Counted from the first letter of the stretch, positions 1-5,683 are shown. The stretch: 6,838 nucleotides of DNA from UBA1370 sp964515115 (GCA_964515115.1 CAZESB010000028.1:1-6838), one strand, 5' to 3'. Program-made: numbers and translations. Notes: generated by a model not told the origin, from the sequence alone.

Positions 1-215
1 ATAATCAGGTAATAAAGCAGGCTGAGGGCAAAATCAAAAGTATTGAAGCTGGTTGCGCTGGAATTAACAAACAAGCGGCTAAAAAACTCCGCTAACTCCC
101 CCACAGTAGTTTCTTGATGCCAAGCGACATTTAAAATTTGGGCAACAGCAAAAAGTCCACCGGCCAAAATACCTAAGGCAGCTCCTTTGAATATAAATCG
201 CAGCCATCGCTTCAT
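1..215 (-). CDS. Unknown membrane protein, N-terminal part (3' end outside window)
   Basis: An open frame runs from an ATG at 213-215 to the left edge of the window without a stop, giving 71 codons of an incomplete protein. It begins MKRWLRFIFKGAALGILAGG, a basic start followed by a hydrophobic stretch (about residues 6-27), so it looks like an N-terminal membrane anchor or uncleaved signal. A second hydrophobic stretch starts near residue 60 and continues to the edge. The start is supported by a perfect TATAAT placed 6 nt upstream and by the 23-nt gap to the stop of the cupredoxin gene on the same strand. There is no Shine-Dalgarno site, so the message is probably leaderless. I do not recognise the family. 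Being downstream of the cupredoxin lipoprotein may mean a related envelope role, but that is only context. Confidence 0.72.
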   Translation of the reverse strand, partial: MKRWLRFIFKGAALGILAGGLFAVAQILNVAWHQETTVGELAEFFSRLFVNSSATSFNTFDFALSLLYYLI

Positions 216-221
216 ATTTCA

Positions 222-227
222 ATTATA
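222..227 (-). promoter_or_regulatory. -10 box (TATAAT) for the left-edge gene, leaderless arrangement
   Basis: The minus strand reads TATAATTGAAATATG, a perfect -10 hexamer followed by exactly 6 nt and then the start codon. A usual -10 to +1 distance would put the transcription start on or next to the A of the ATG. No good -35 hexamer is visible 16-18 nt upstream, where the DNA is the 3' end of the cupredoxin gene. The box therefore sits between the two genes and could give the left gene its own transcript. Confidence 0.5.
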
Positions 228-238
228 CTTGACTACAA

Positions 239-694
239 CTACTGCGTTACCACTAGAGTGCCCACCATGCCCATCGCTCGGTGGTTGCCAACTGAGCAAT
301 AAAATTCGTATTCCTGACCGGCCGCATCTTCAGGAACAACAATTTCAAAAAAGGTTTCTTCTCCGGCTTGAATCAGTGCTGATTGCACATCGAGTTCGTC
401 AATCACGAAGTCATGCATACCGCCGCTGGCTTTAAGGTTCACCCTAACCGTTTGCCCTGCCCTAGCCATAATGACATTGGGACTGAACGCATAGTCCACC
501 GTATCAATCACTATAGCGTTGGCTTCTTCCACTTCATCCAGCACCGATATGCTGGAGTCATCTTCAGTTAAGTTAATTTCGCTGGGAGCGGCTGGAGCAA
601 CTGGTGTAGCCGCTGGTTCTTCCGAGTTGGGAAGGCAGGCGGACAAAAACACTGCACTCAAAATCAGTAAAAATATGGCGTAGAAAGTTTTCAT
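239..694 (-). CDS. Cupredoxin (type 1 blue copper) lipoprotein
   Basis: A 151-residue exported electron-transfer or copper-binding protein. Residues 1-20 form a lipoprotein signal peptide with lipobox L17-S-A-C20, so the mature protein should be lipid-anchored outside the cytoplasmic membrane. Residues 21-60 are a Pro/Ala- then Asp/Glu-rich linker, and residues 61-151 are the beta-rich cupredoxin domain. The type 1 copper ligands can be assigned: His94 (GGMHDF), Cys133 and His138 in FYCSVGNHRAMGMVG, and Met143 five residues after His138, as in plastocyanin-like proteins. Met141 is a less likely axial ligand. The start has a GGAG Shine-Dalgarno site 4 nt upstream and a good promoter. The redox partner is not shown by the sequence. 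The MsrQ-like haem protein and DoxX protein elsewhere in the window are candidates by context only. A copper-storage role is an alternative. Confidence 0.9.
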   Translation of the reverse strand: MKTFYAIFLLILSAVFLSACLPNSEEPAATPVAPAAPSEINLTEDDSSISVLDEVEEANAIVIDTVDYAFSPNVIMARAGQTVRVNLKASGGMHDFVIDELDVQSALIQAGEETFFEIVVPEDAAGQEYEFYCSVGNHRAMGMVGTLVVTQ

Positions 695-698
695 AATT

Positions 699-702
699 CT
701 CC
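699..702 (-). promoter_or_regulatory. Shine-Dalgarno site of the cupredoxin gene
   Basis: The minus strand reads GGAGAATTATG: GGAG with a 4-nt spacer to the ATG at 694. It is one of only two clear ribosome-binding sites in the window, and it fits the roughly 45-nt leader predicted from the upstream promoter. Confidence 0.6.
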
Positions 703-745
703 GTTAATTGATAATTATTACTTCGCAGCCACAAAACCTAGTATA

Positions 746-775
746 AGTATAAAGGCCCTACCGCTCTTTTATCAA
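746..775 (-). promoter_or_regulatory. Sigma-70-type promoter of the cupredoxin gene
   Basis: On the minus strand, TTGATA (770-775; 5 of 6 to the consensus -35) is separated by 18 nt from TATACT (746-751; 5 of 6 to the -10). A second TATACT follows immediately at 740-745. Transcription would begin near 739, giving a leader of about 45 nt. The whole promoter fits in the 89-bp gap after the preceding minus-strand gene. Confidence 0.55.
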
Positions 776-783
776 CCCAAAAA

Positions 784-1899
784 TTACGAAGCCGGAGAAA
801 GTTGTTGTTTGGTCTTGAGGATAAATTTATCTAAAGTCAGGGGAGAAAACATGGCAATAACTTCCAAAGTAAAGATGGACAGTTCAAAAGCCGACGGAAT
901 TTGGTTGGTTACATAAAACGCACCCAAACCCACCAGTGCAGCGGTAAAAACCGTGTCTTTGAACATCTCTTTTTGGGTGGCGTCAATAATTTCCGGAGGA
1001 ACCTGTTTTTCTTTAGCTTTTTCGCCCTTAACTTTAATCCGCTGCACTCCAAACCACAGCAGGGTTAAGAAAGTGGCCAAAGCGGTGATAGTGTTAAGAG
1101 TCCGATTAGGGATACTCACATCTCCGGAAAAAATCGCTATTGCAAAGCCCACCGGAAAATTACGCAGAATCAGCGCCGAAAGAATCAGCAAAATAACAAT
1201 GTAGCCAAAGGTGTATTTGTTGGCGGTCTGTCCCAGGCTTTTTCTCGGCAAGTTTCGATAGCTAGCATAGATTCTCTTGGCTAGCCAAATCACCAGCTGC
1301 ACCAACAGAATAATCGCCCAAAAAATCAGCACTGCCCTTAAACCCAGGTCTACAGTCCGGGTGATATCAAGATAGGGAATTTTAAACATGGTGTCACGAA
1401 TGGGGTAACTGGGATAAGGCACAAAATCGTAAAGGACTCGAGGGTCAAGGCGAGTCGAATAAAAATCGGTCAAGAACAGTCGTCCCATGGTTAAAAAAGT
1501 GGCCAGTTGAATTACAAAATCCACCAAATAAAAAATAAAAGCGCGGTTGCCACCTTTGAAATCGCTCTGAATTGCTTCCAGTTGATCAGATTTACCACCT
1601 ATTTTTTTAACTTTGTACTGAAATTCCTTGATGTTATCCGAGCGAATCACTCTGACTATCCGTAGCGGCACCAACATCAAAGTTTGAAAAACTCCCAGCA
1701 TGATCACCGCTACCCACATGCGTTTGGCCAAAGCGTAGAAAAGAAAAAGAGCGCTAGCATAAAAATTGTAAAGCATGCCGGAAAAGAAAGCGTAAACAAA
1801 AAAAATGATAATGCCGATGGCAATCAAGCTGGTAAAGGGCAGGATTTGAATCCAGTCGCTCAGGCGGCTTTCTTTGGAAATTTGAGATTTTTCTGACAT
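784..1899 (-). CDS. Polytopic membrane protein of unknown family
   Basis: A 371-residue integral membrane protein that I do not recognise. Hydrophobic segments lie at about residues 20-42, 46-80, 119-142, 186-209, 229-257, 268-287, 315-332 and 336-355, so roughly eight membrane spans. Between the second and third is a charged cytoplasmic-looking loop (86-118, rich in Lys/Asp/Glu), and another charged segment (288-314) precedes the last pair. A Tyr/Pro-rich stretch around 150-178 (YDFVPYPSYP) may be an external loop. There are no cysteines and no obvious metal-binding or catalytic motif. The ATG at 1899 has no Shine-Dalgarno site, but a weak promoter lies just upstream. It sits between the alkyltransferase and cupredoxin genes on the same strand. 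A transporter, channel or structural membrane role are all possible and none is supported. Confidence 0.8.
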   Translation of the reverse strand: MSEKSQISKESRLSDWIQILPFTSLIAIGIIIFFVYAFFSGMLYNFYASALFLFYALAKRMWVAVIMLGVFQTLMLVPLRIVRVIRSDNIKEFQYKVKKIGGKSDQLEAIQSDFKGGNRAFIFYLVDFVIQLATFLTMGRLFLTDFYSTRLDPRVLYDFVPYPSYPIRDTMFKIPYLDITRTVDLGLRAVLIFWAIILLVQLVIWLAKRIYASYRNLPRKSLGQTANKYTFGYIVILLILSALILRNFPVGFAIAIFSGDVSIPNRTLNTITALATFLTLLWFGVQRIKVKGEKAKEKQVPPEIIDATQKEMFKDTVFTAALVGLGAFYVTNQIPSAFELSIFTLEVIAMFSPLTLDKFILKTKQQLSPAS

Positions 1900-1917
1900 A
1901 GGCAGCGCAACAAATCA

Positions 1918-1946
1918 ATCGTACCGCACTTGAGGTAAGCGGGCAA
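1918..1946 (-). promoter_or_regulatory. Weak promoter upstream of the 371-residue membrane protein gene
   Basis: On the minus strand TTGCCC (1941-1946) and TACGAT (1918-1923) are separated by exactly 17 nt. Transcription would start about 12 nt before the ATG at 1899, leaving a short leader with no Shine-Dalgarno site. Each hexamer deviates from consensus, so the call rests mostly on spacing and position in the 58-bp gap. Confidence 0.3.
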
Positions 1947-1957
1947 GGGTGTTAATA

Positions 1958-2269
1958 CTAATTGTTGCTTCCTTTCCACTGTGAAATGGTCAAATCAACT
2001 TTCTCGCCTCTGAAAACCACCCCTTCTTCGAGCAACAACTTTTTCTTGGTGGCTAGGCCTCCTGGTGCGGAAAATCCTGTCAAGCTACCGTCGGCAGCCA
2101 CCACCCGGTGGCACGGCACTATCGGCGAATTTGGATTAGTTTTCATGCACATGCCTACCGCTCTGGCCGCACCCGGGCTGCCAGCCAAAACCGCCAACTG
2201 TTTGTAGGTCACCACTTTACCGACGGGTATTCTTTTAGCTAGCTCATAGACTTTTTGCTTAAATTGCAT
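1958..2269 (-). CDS. Minimal Ogt/MGMT-family methylated-DNA--cysteine alkyltransferase domain protein
   Basis: A 103-residue protein made only of the DNA-binding, active-site half of the O6-alkylguanine alkyltransferase family, which transfers alkyl groups from damaged guanine to its own cysteine. Visible family features are Tyr22 in VTYKQLA, the arginine finger Arg36 in AARAVG, the hinge Asn45, the active-site PCHRV (52-56) with Cys53, and LLLEEG near 79-83. Full-length enzymes are typically about 160-180 residues with an extra N-terminal domain, absent here. Alkyltransferase-like (ATL) proteins have a similar short length but carry Trp or Ala in place of the Cys, so this protein keeps the reactive residue. 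An in-frame ATG at 2326 would overlap the divergent gene and add a 19-residue hydrophobic tail unlike the family. The ATG at 2269 begins right where homology should start and has TATAAT 6 nt upstream, so I chose it. Confidence 0.88.
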   Translation of the reverse strand: MQFKQKVYELAKRIPVGKVVTYKQLAVLAGSPGAARAVGMCMKTNPNSPIVPCHRVVAADGSLTGFSAPGGLATKKKLLLEEGVVFRGEKVDLTISQWKGSNN

Positions 2270-2275
2270 AACCCC

Positions 2276-2281
2276 ATTATA
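2276..2281 (-). promoter_or_regulatory. -10 box (TATAAT) of the alkyltransferase gene, leaderless arrangement
   Basis: The minus strand reads TATAATGGGGTTATG: a perfect -10 hexamer, 6 nt, then the ATG at 2269. The predicted transcription start falls on the start codon. The spacing is identical to that of the left-edge gene. A weak TTCATA occurs 18 nt upstream as a possible -35, already inside the first codons of the divergent gene. Confidence 0.5.
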
Positions 2282-2293
2282 TACTGATAAACT
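2280..2293 (+). promoter_or_regulatory. -10 region of the MsrQ-like/DoxX gene pair
   Basis: Two candidate -10 boxes lie in the 31-bp divergent gap: TATACT (2280-2285), giving a leader of about 9 nt, and TAAACT (2288-2293), 7 nt before the ATG at 2301, giving an essentially leaderless message. TTGCAT at 2264-2269 lies 18 nt before the second box. No Shine-Dalgarno site precedes the ATG. The first box overlaps the opposite-strand TATAAT by two bases. Confidence 0.4.
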
Positions 2294-2300
2294 AATAAAT

Positions 2301-2927
2301 ATGAACTTTACGAAATTTTTCATCACTTTGCAACAAAAATTGCTGGCTAATAAGCGCTTTTTAGTTATTTTGCTGCAAATTGCTACCTTGGTTTTAGCTG
2401 GTTTGATTTTGCTCGGCGGTTGGTTGATTTATATCGGCCATCCAGTGGCTATTGAGATCATGTTGCTAGCCACTGATCTGGGCAAATACGCCATAGTCTG
2501 CTACTTTATTACTTTGATTCCCGGTATTTTTCGCAGGTTTAAAATTACCCACCCGCTGTTGATTATTCTTACCACTTTTCGCCGACAAATCGGAATTTTT
2601 ACTTATTTGCTGGCTTTCGGTCATTATTTCTTGATGCGAGGGGCACTGCAACTGAAAACCGGAATGATCTTTGCTCCTCCTATTTTTGAAGTCATGGGCG
2701 TGACTGCTTTGTTATTGCTCACGCCGCTTTTTATTACTTCTAATGATTTGAGCCTGAAAAAACTGGGTAAATGGTGGAAAAAAATTCATCAGCTTACTTA
2801 TCTCGCTCTGGGACTAGTTCTTTTGCATGTTATCTTGCAGCGATTATCCGTCTGGAGTATCGCTGCGGCAGTAATTTTCTTAGCCCAAATTGCTTCTGGT
2901 ATTTATGCCTGGATTACCAAGAAATAA
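2301..2927 (+). CDS. Ferric reductase-like transmembrane protein, MsrQ-like haem b subunit
   Basis: A 208-residue integral membrane protein of the ferric reductase-like transmembrane/MsrQ (YedZ) type, which carries b-type haem and moves electrons across the membrane. Hydrophobic spans lie near 20-42, 60-77, 97-112, 130-146, 165-180 and 184-203. Family signatures are FRRQIGIF (93-100) leading into His108, then ITSNDLSLKKLGKWWKKIH ending in His163, and His176 in LLHVI. From memory of E. coli MsrQ, the last two haem histidines are 13 residues apart, as are His163 and His176 here. Residues 1-20 are a basic cytoplasmic start. No flavin or NAD(P)H domain is attached and no MsrP-type molybdoenzyme gene lies in the window, so the electron donor and acceptor are unknown. 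It is followed 9 bp later by the DoxX gene, probably one operon. The fold call is firm; the MsrQ role is inferred. Confidence 0.85.
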   Translation: MNFTKFFITLQQKLLANKRFLVILLQIATLVLAGLILLGGWLIYIGHPVAIEIMLLATDLGKYAIVCYFITLIPGIFRRFKITHPLLIILTTFRRQIGIFTYLLAFGHYFLMRGALQLKTGMIFAPPIFEVMGVTALLLLTPLFITSNDLSLKKLGKWWKKIHQLTYLALGLVLLHVILQRLSVWSIAAAVIFLAQIASGIYAWITKK

Positions 2928-2936
2928 AAAAACAAT

Positions 2937-3389
2937 ATGCCACTCAACAATCCGCAAAAAATCATCCTTTTTTTAACCAGAGTCTTTTTTGGGCTGTTCT
3001 TTTTTCAGTCCGGTCTCAATAAATTGCTGGGCGATTTTTCAGCTGAACAATTTCTGCTCAACGCTTCCGGCCCTTTTGCCCAATTTTTTGCCCCCATGGC
3101 CGGTATCAACCTGGTAGATTTCCTGGTGATTTTTGGTGAGATTGGCGTGGGTTTGGCTTTAGTTTTTGGTTTTTTGATGTGGTTGGCTGTTGCTGGTGGC
3201 GTCTTGATGATGGCGCTTTTTTATCTGGCTAATTTCCCTCCAGTTGGTGGCTACATCAACATTAACGTGGTTTATATTTTGCTTTTTTTACTGCTGGGAG
3301 TTTTTCGAGCGGAAAAATATTGGGGTCTAGAAGAACACTGGCAAAAATATTTGCCCAAACGGTTGCAGACAGAAGAAACTACAAATTAA
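2937..3389 (+). CDS. DoxX-family membrane protein
   Basis: A 150-residue four-helix membrane protein of the DoxX/DoxD-like family, members of which occur in thiosulfate:quinone oxidoreductases and in membrane complexes for oxidant detoxification. The typical opening (LTRVFFGLFFFQSGLNKLLG, about 13-32) forms helix 1. Further helices lie near 58-80 (with the conserved Glu68 in FGEIGVGLALVFG), 82-100 and 108-124, followed by a charged C-terminal tail ending near 150. Its length is normal for the family. The ATG lies 9 bp after the stop of the MsrQ-like gene in an A-rich gap with no Shine-Dalgarno site, so translation may depend on the upstream gene. The last 11 bp overlap the 3' end of the convergent peptidase gene. 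The actual substrate is unknown, and quinone-linked redox work with its neighbour is inferred. Confidence 0.85.
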   Translation: MPLNNPQKIILFLTRVFFGLFFFQSGLNKLLGDFSAEQFLLNASGPFAQFFAPMAGINLVDFLVIFGEIGVGLALVFGFLMWLAVAGGVLMMALFYLANFPPVGGYININVVYILLFLLLGVFRAEKYWGLEEHWQKYLPKRLQTEETTN

Positions 3390-4542
3390 TTTCCTCAACA
3401 TTCACTCTCCAAGAGCCAGAGCTGTTGTATTGATTAGCTTTTTGTAATTCAGCCGCGGCTGATTCTTGGTCACCGCGCCGCGCAAACACTTGAGCACGTA
3501 AAAAGTACAACTCAGAAAAAGCCCGATTATGATTGTTGAGAATTTGATTAGTCATTTGCAGCACTCGGTCGTTGTGACCCGCTTGGTAATACGCCAGGAT
3601 AGGCTCAATTTGATACCAAAGCATCCGGTTAGGTAGCCGGTTTTGTACAGCTTCGAAGGCGCTGATGGCGTCCTCAAACTCACCTAAGTAATACAAAGCC
3701 ACTGAGCGGTTGAACTCCGGAAAGGGGCTGGTTGGGTTTTGTGCTCGTTCTGCTTCCGCGATTTCCAGCGCCTTGAGCCAAGCAGCGTTTTGGTCAAGAA
3801 CACTCGCATCAGCCAGAATTTCTTCGGCTAAAGCAGTCTTTGCTGCCGGTACTAAAACCACAAACTCATAATTAAAATCACGCCAAAGACTCAAGTAATC
3901 AGCGTCAGTATAGCGTAAGTTCGCACCCTGGAGCGAATCATCCTGAATCAGCACGCCGGCATTTTGGTCATAGCCTTTGACTACCCGATAATGACCGATA
4001 TCTTCACCAAGATTAAGCCAGGTACGAGTGATAACGGGAATGCCCTCAGCCACAAATTGCTGGATTAATTCGATGCTACCGGCCGGCCGATGATAGGCAA
4101 TCAAACCATACTCCTCTCCTTTGGCAGCCACCTCTTTGAGAGTCACCGATTTGTCGTCGTTATTGCCCTGGGGGTGCTGGTAGGGTCTCATAGCTCTGCC
4201 CAGTTCTTGCTGGGAAACATTAATGCCACTCAGTGACAGTGCCATCGAGAGCGCGGCCGGACCACAGTTATTGAAAGTTTGAAACGTGTGAGTACCACCA
4301 GGGATGGTAAAAGCGTTGGGTAGGTGGCGAACTGGGTTGGGAGAACTGGCTGGAACCTGAGTTTCACGGCTTGCTTCTTCAGCTTCTTTGGTTTCGGTTG
4401 CTGTCGGGTCTAAAAGAGATAACTGTTGAGGTTTCGCCTGCCCACCCACCAAACCACTGACGTTCACAAACGTAAACCATCCTAAAGTCAACAAAAATAT
4501 CGCTGAACAAATTACCAGTATCAGTCGGCTGTTGTCTTGCAT
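3379..4542 (-). CDS. Membrane-anchored C39-like cysteine peptidase with TPR repeats
   Basis: A 387-residue protein. Residues 6-27 are a single N-terminal membrane span, and 35-75 a low-complexity linker. Residues 76-232 form a papain-like peptidase domain of the C39_2 type with catalytic Cys93 in NNCGPAAL, candidate oxyanion Gln88, His184 in GHYRVVKGYD, and Asp201/Asp202 in LIQDDS. Residues about 250-375 form tetratricopeptide-like helical repeats (for instance 275-305, 308-340 and 342-375), a protein-binding scaffold. The catalytic domain should face outside the membrane. An in-frame GTG at 4563 would add seven residues but leaves no room for the promoter. The ATG at 4542 has TACAAT 9 nt upstream and no Shine-Dalgarno site, so I prefer it. 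The gene is divergent from the LCP ligase and overlaps the DoxX gene by 11 bp. No ABC transporter or bacteriocin precursor is adjacent, so a general envelope peptidase fits better than leader-peptide processing. Confidence 0.88.
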   Translation of the reverse strand: MQDNSRLILVICSAIFLLTLGWFTFVNVSGLVGGQAKPQQLSLLDPTATETKEAEEASRETQVPASSPNPVRHLPNAFTIPGGTHTFQTFNNCGPAALSMALSLSGINVSQQELGRAMRPYQHPQGNNDDKSVTLKEVAAKGEEYGLIAYHRPAGSIELIQQFVAEGIPVITRTWLNLGEDIGHYRVVKGYDQNAGVLIQDDSLQGANLRYTDADYLSLWRDFNYEFVVLVPAAKTALAEEILADASVLDQNAAWLKALEIAEAERAQNPTSPFPEFNRSVALYYLGEFEDAISAFEAVQNRLPNRMLWYQIEPILAYYQAGHNDRVLQMTNQILNNHNRAFSELYFLRAQVFARRGDQESAAAELQKANQYNSSGSWRVNVEEINL

Positions 4543-4551
4543 GAGTATGGT

Positions 4552-4557
4552 ATTGTA
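4552..4557 (-). promoter_or_regulatory. -10 box (TACAAT) of the C39-like peptidase gene
   Basis: The minus strand reads TACAAT, then 9 nt, then the ATG at 4542, so the leader would be only 2-3 nt. There is no Shine-Dalgarno site. The box lies in the 55-bp gap shared with the divergent LCP gene. Confidence 0.42.
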
Positions 4558-4580
4558 TAACACCTTGGTAAGAGTTGCGG

Positions 4581-4586
4581 TACAAT
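4581..4586 (+). promoter_or_regulatory. -10 box (TACAAT) of the LCP-family gene
   Basis: TACAAT is followed by 11 nt and then the ATG at 4598, predicting a leader of about 5 nt. There is no Shine-Dalgarno site. It mirrors the opposite-strand TACAAT 23 bp away, so both divergent genes use the same hexamer. No convincing -35 element is visible. Confidence 0.42.
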
Positions 4587-4597
4587 TAAGTCACGTT

Positions 4598-5683
4598 ATG
4601 CGCAAAATCCTGGCAAATAAAAAATTGTTGGCGCTGAGTTTGTTTGGTCTGCTGGTGACCGTCACTACTGCTACTTTTGTTTATCTTAAATATTCCGATC
4701 AGCCTCAAGAAAAGACCGCTGCGGTTTTAGCAGTTGGAGAAGCAGCTGATTTGGGGCCAATGCCGGAGAATCTCCAGACTCTGACCATCTTGCTGCTGGG
4801 GTACGGCGGACCAGGTCATCAGGGTGGGTACTTAACCGATGTTTTGCAGTTGGTTCATGTCGATTTTGAAAAATCTCAAGTGGCCTTGATTTCTCTGCCG
4901 CGCGATTTGTGGGTCCAGCTCCCTGGTGGTCAGGCTGCCAAAATCAATCAAGCTTTTACGCTGGGCCAAGACCCCAACAGCCGGGTGGCTAGCGGCGGCG
5001 AGGTAGCCAAACAAATGGTGGCTACTGCAACCGGTCTAAAAATTGATTATTTTGCGGCGATTGATTTTGTCGGTTTTCAGCGGGTTATAGGAGAAAATCT
5101 TGGTAGTATTGAGGTGGAAGTCAAAGAAACCCTCAATGATCCTTGGTATCCAATTGCCGGTAAAGAACTCGATCCTTGCGGGATGAGTCCGGAAAAAATC
5201 GCTCAGCTCACCGCTCAATATTCCGGCTTTGAGCTGGAGCGCCAGTTTCCTTGTCGCTATGAACACCTCAAAATCGAACCGGGCATACACCGGATGGAAG
5301 GTGGAGATGCACTTAAGTTCGTACGTTCTCGGCATGGTTCGTCGGCGGGCGATTTTTCCCGGAGTAGCCGCCAACACGCGGTTTTGACCGGCATCAAAAA
5401 CAAACTCTTCACGCTCAAAGCGGTCGAAAATGCGCCTAAATTTTTCACAGAATTATCGAGCCTGATCAACACCGACCTGGACGTGGAAGCGGTACAGTAT
5501 CTGGCGCCCGCGGTCCAAAAGGCCAAAAACTTCCAAACTCAAACCATCATTATCAGTACCGACAATGTGCTAACTACCTCGAAAAATGCCGCCGGACAAT
5601 CGGTTTTGGTGCCAAGAGCCGGCACTGGTAACTGGGGTGAGCTGGAGCATTTCATTAATACTGAGCTGAATTCTCCTCAATAA
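4598..5683 (+). CDS. LytR-CpsA-Psr (LCP) family cell-envelope glycopolymer transferase
   Basis: A 361-residue membrane-anchored protein of the LCP family, which attaches undecaprenyl-pyrophosphate-linked glycopolymers to the cell wall or envelope proteins. Residues 8-31 are the N-terminal span and 62-290 the extracytoplasmic LCP domain. Family landmarks are LLLGYGG (65-71), LTDVL with Asp81, Asp89, SLPRD (99-103) with Arg102/Asp103, KINQAF (115-120), and FVRSRHG (241-247) followed by DFSRSSRQ (252-259), which supply the phosphate-binding arginines. A region between them holds Cys194 (DPCGM) and Cys219 (FPCRY), likely a disulfide-stabilised insert. The tail 290-361 is a small C-terminal extension. 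An upstream in-frame TTG at 4532 would cross the promoter and overlap the divergent gene. The ATG at 4598 starts the basic/hydrophobic signal anchor and is preferred. The gene shares its promoter region with the C39-like peptidase gene. Confidence 0.92.
   Translation: MRKILANKKLLALSLFGLLVTVTTATFVYLKYSDQPQEKTAAVLAVGEAADLGPMPENLQTLTILLLGYGGPGHQGGYLTDVLQLVHVDFEKSQVALISLPRDLWVQLPGGQAAKINQAFTLGQDPNSRVASGGEVAKQMVATATGLKIDYFAAIDFVGFQRVIGENLGSIEVEVKETLNDPWYPIAGKELDPCGMSPEKIAQLTAQYSGFELERQFPCRYEHLKIEPGIHRMEGGDALKFVRSRHGSSAGDFSRSSRQHAVLTGIKNKLFTLKAVENAPKFFTELSSLINTDLDVEAVQYLAPAVQKAKNFQTQTIIISTDNVLTTSKNAAGQSVLVPRAGTGNWGELEHFINTELNSPQ

Noticed and set aside
751..771. AAAGGC...GCTCTTT imperfect stem as a terminator after the 371-residue membrane protein gene
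   Set aside because: It needs a bulged base, is short, and coincides with the spacer of the cupredoxin promoter. The bases are better explained as promoter DNA.
2270..2326. Longer alkyltransferase starting at the in-frame ATG at 2326
   Set aside because: It would overlap the divergent MsrQ-like gene by 26 bp, run through both promoters and add a hydrophobic 19-residue tail foreign to the family.
3340..3355. GGCAAA-AATA-TTTGCC palindrome as a terminator for the minus-strand peptidase gene
   Set aside because: The stem is AT-rich and only 6 bp, lies within the DoxX coding region, and has no T-run after it on the minus strand.
4543..4563. GTG start at 4563 for the C39-like peptidase
   Set aside because: The added codons coincide with the TACAAT promoter box, and the ATG at 4542 directly precedes the natural membrane anchor.
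4532..4597. Upstream TTG start for the LCP gene
   Set aside because: It overlaps the divergent gene and its promoter. The added 22 residues precede a perfectly good basic/hydrophobic signal anchor that starts at 4598.
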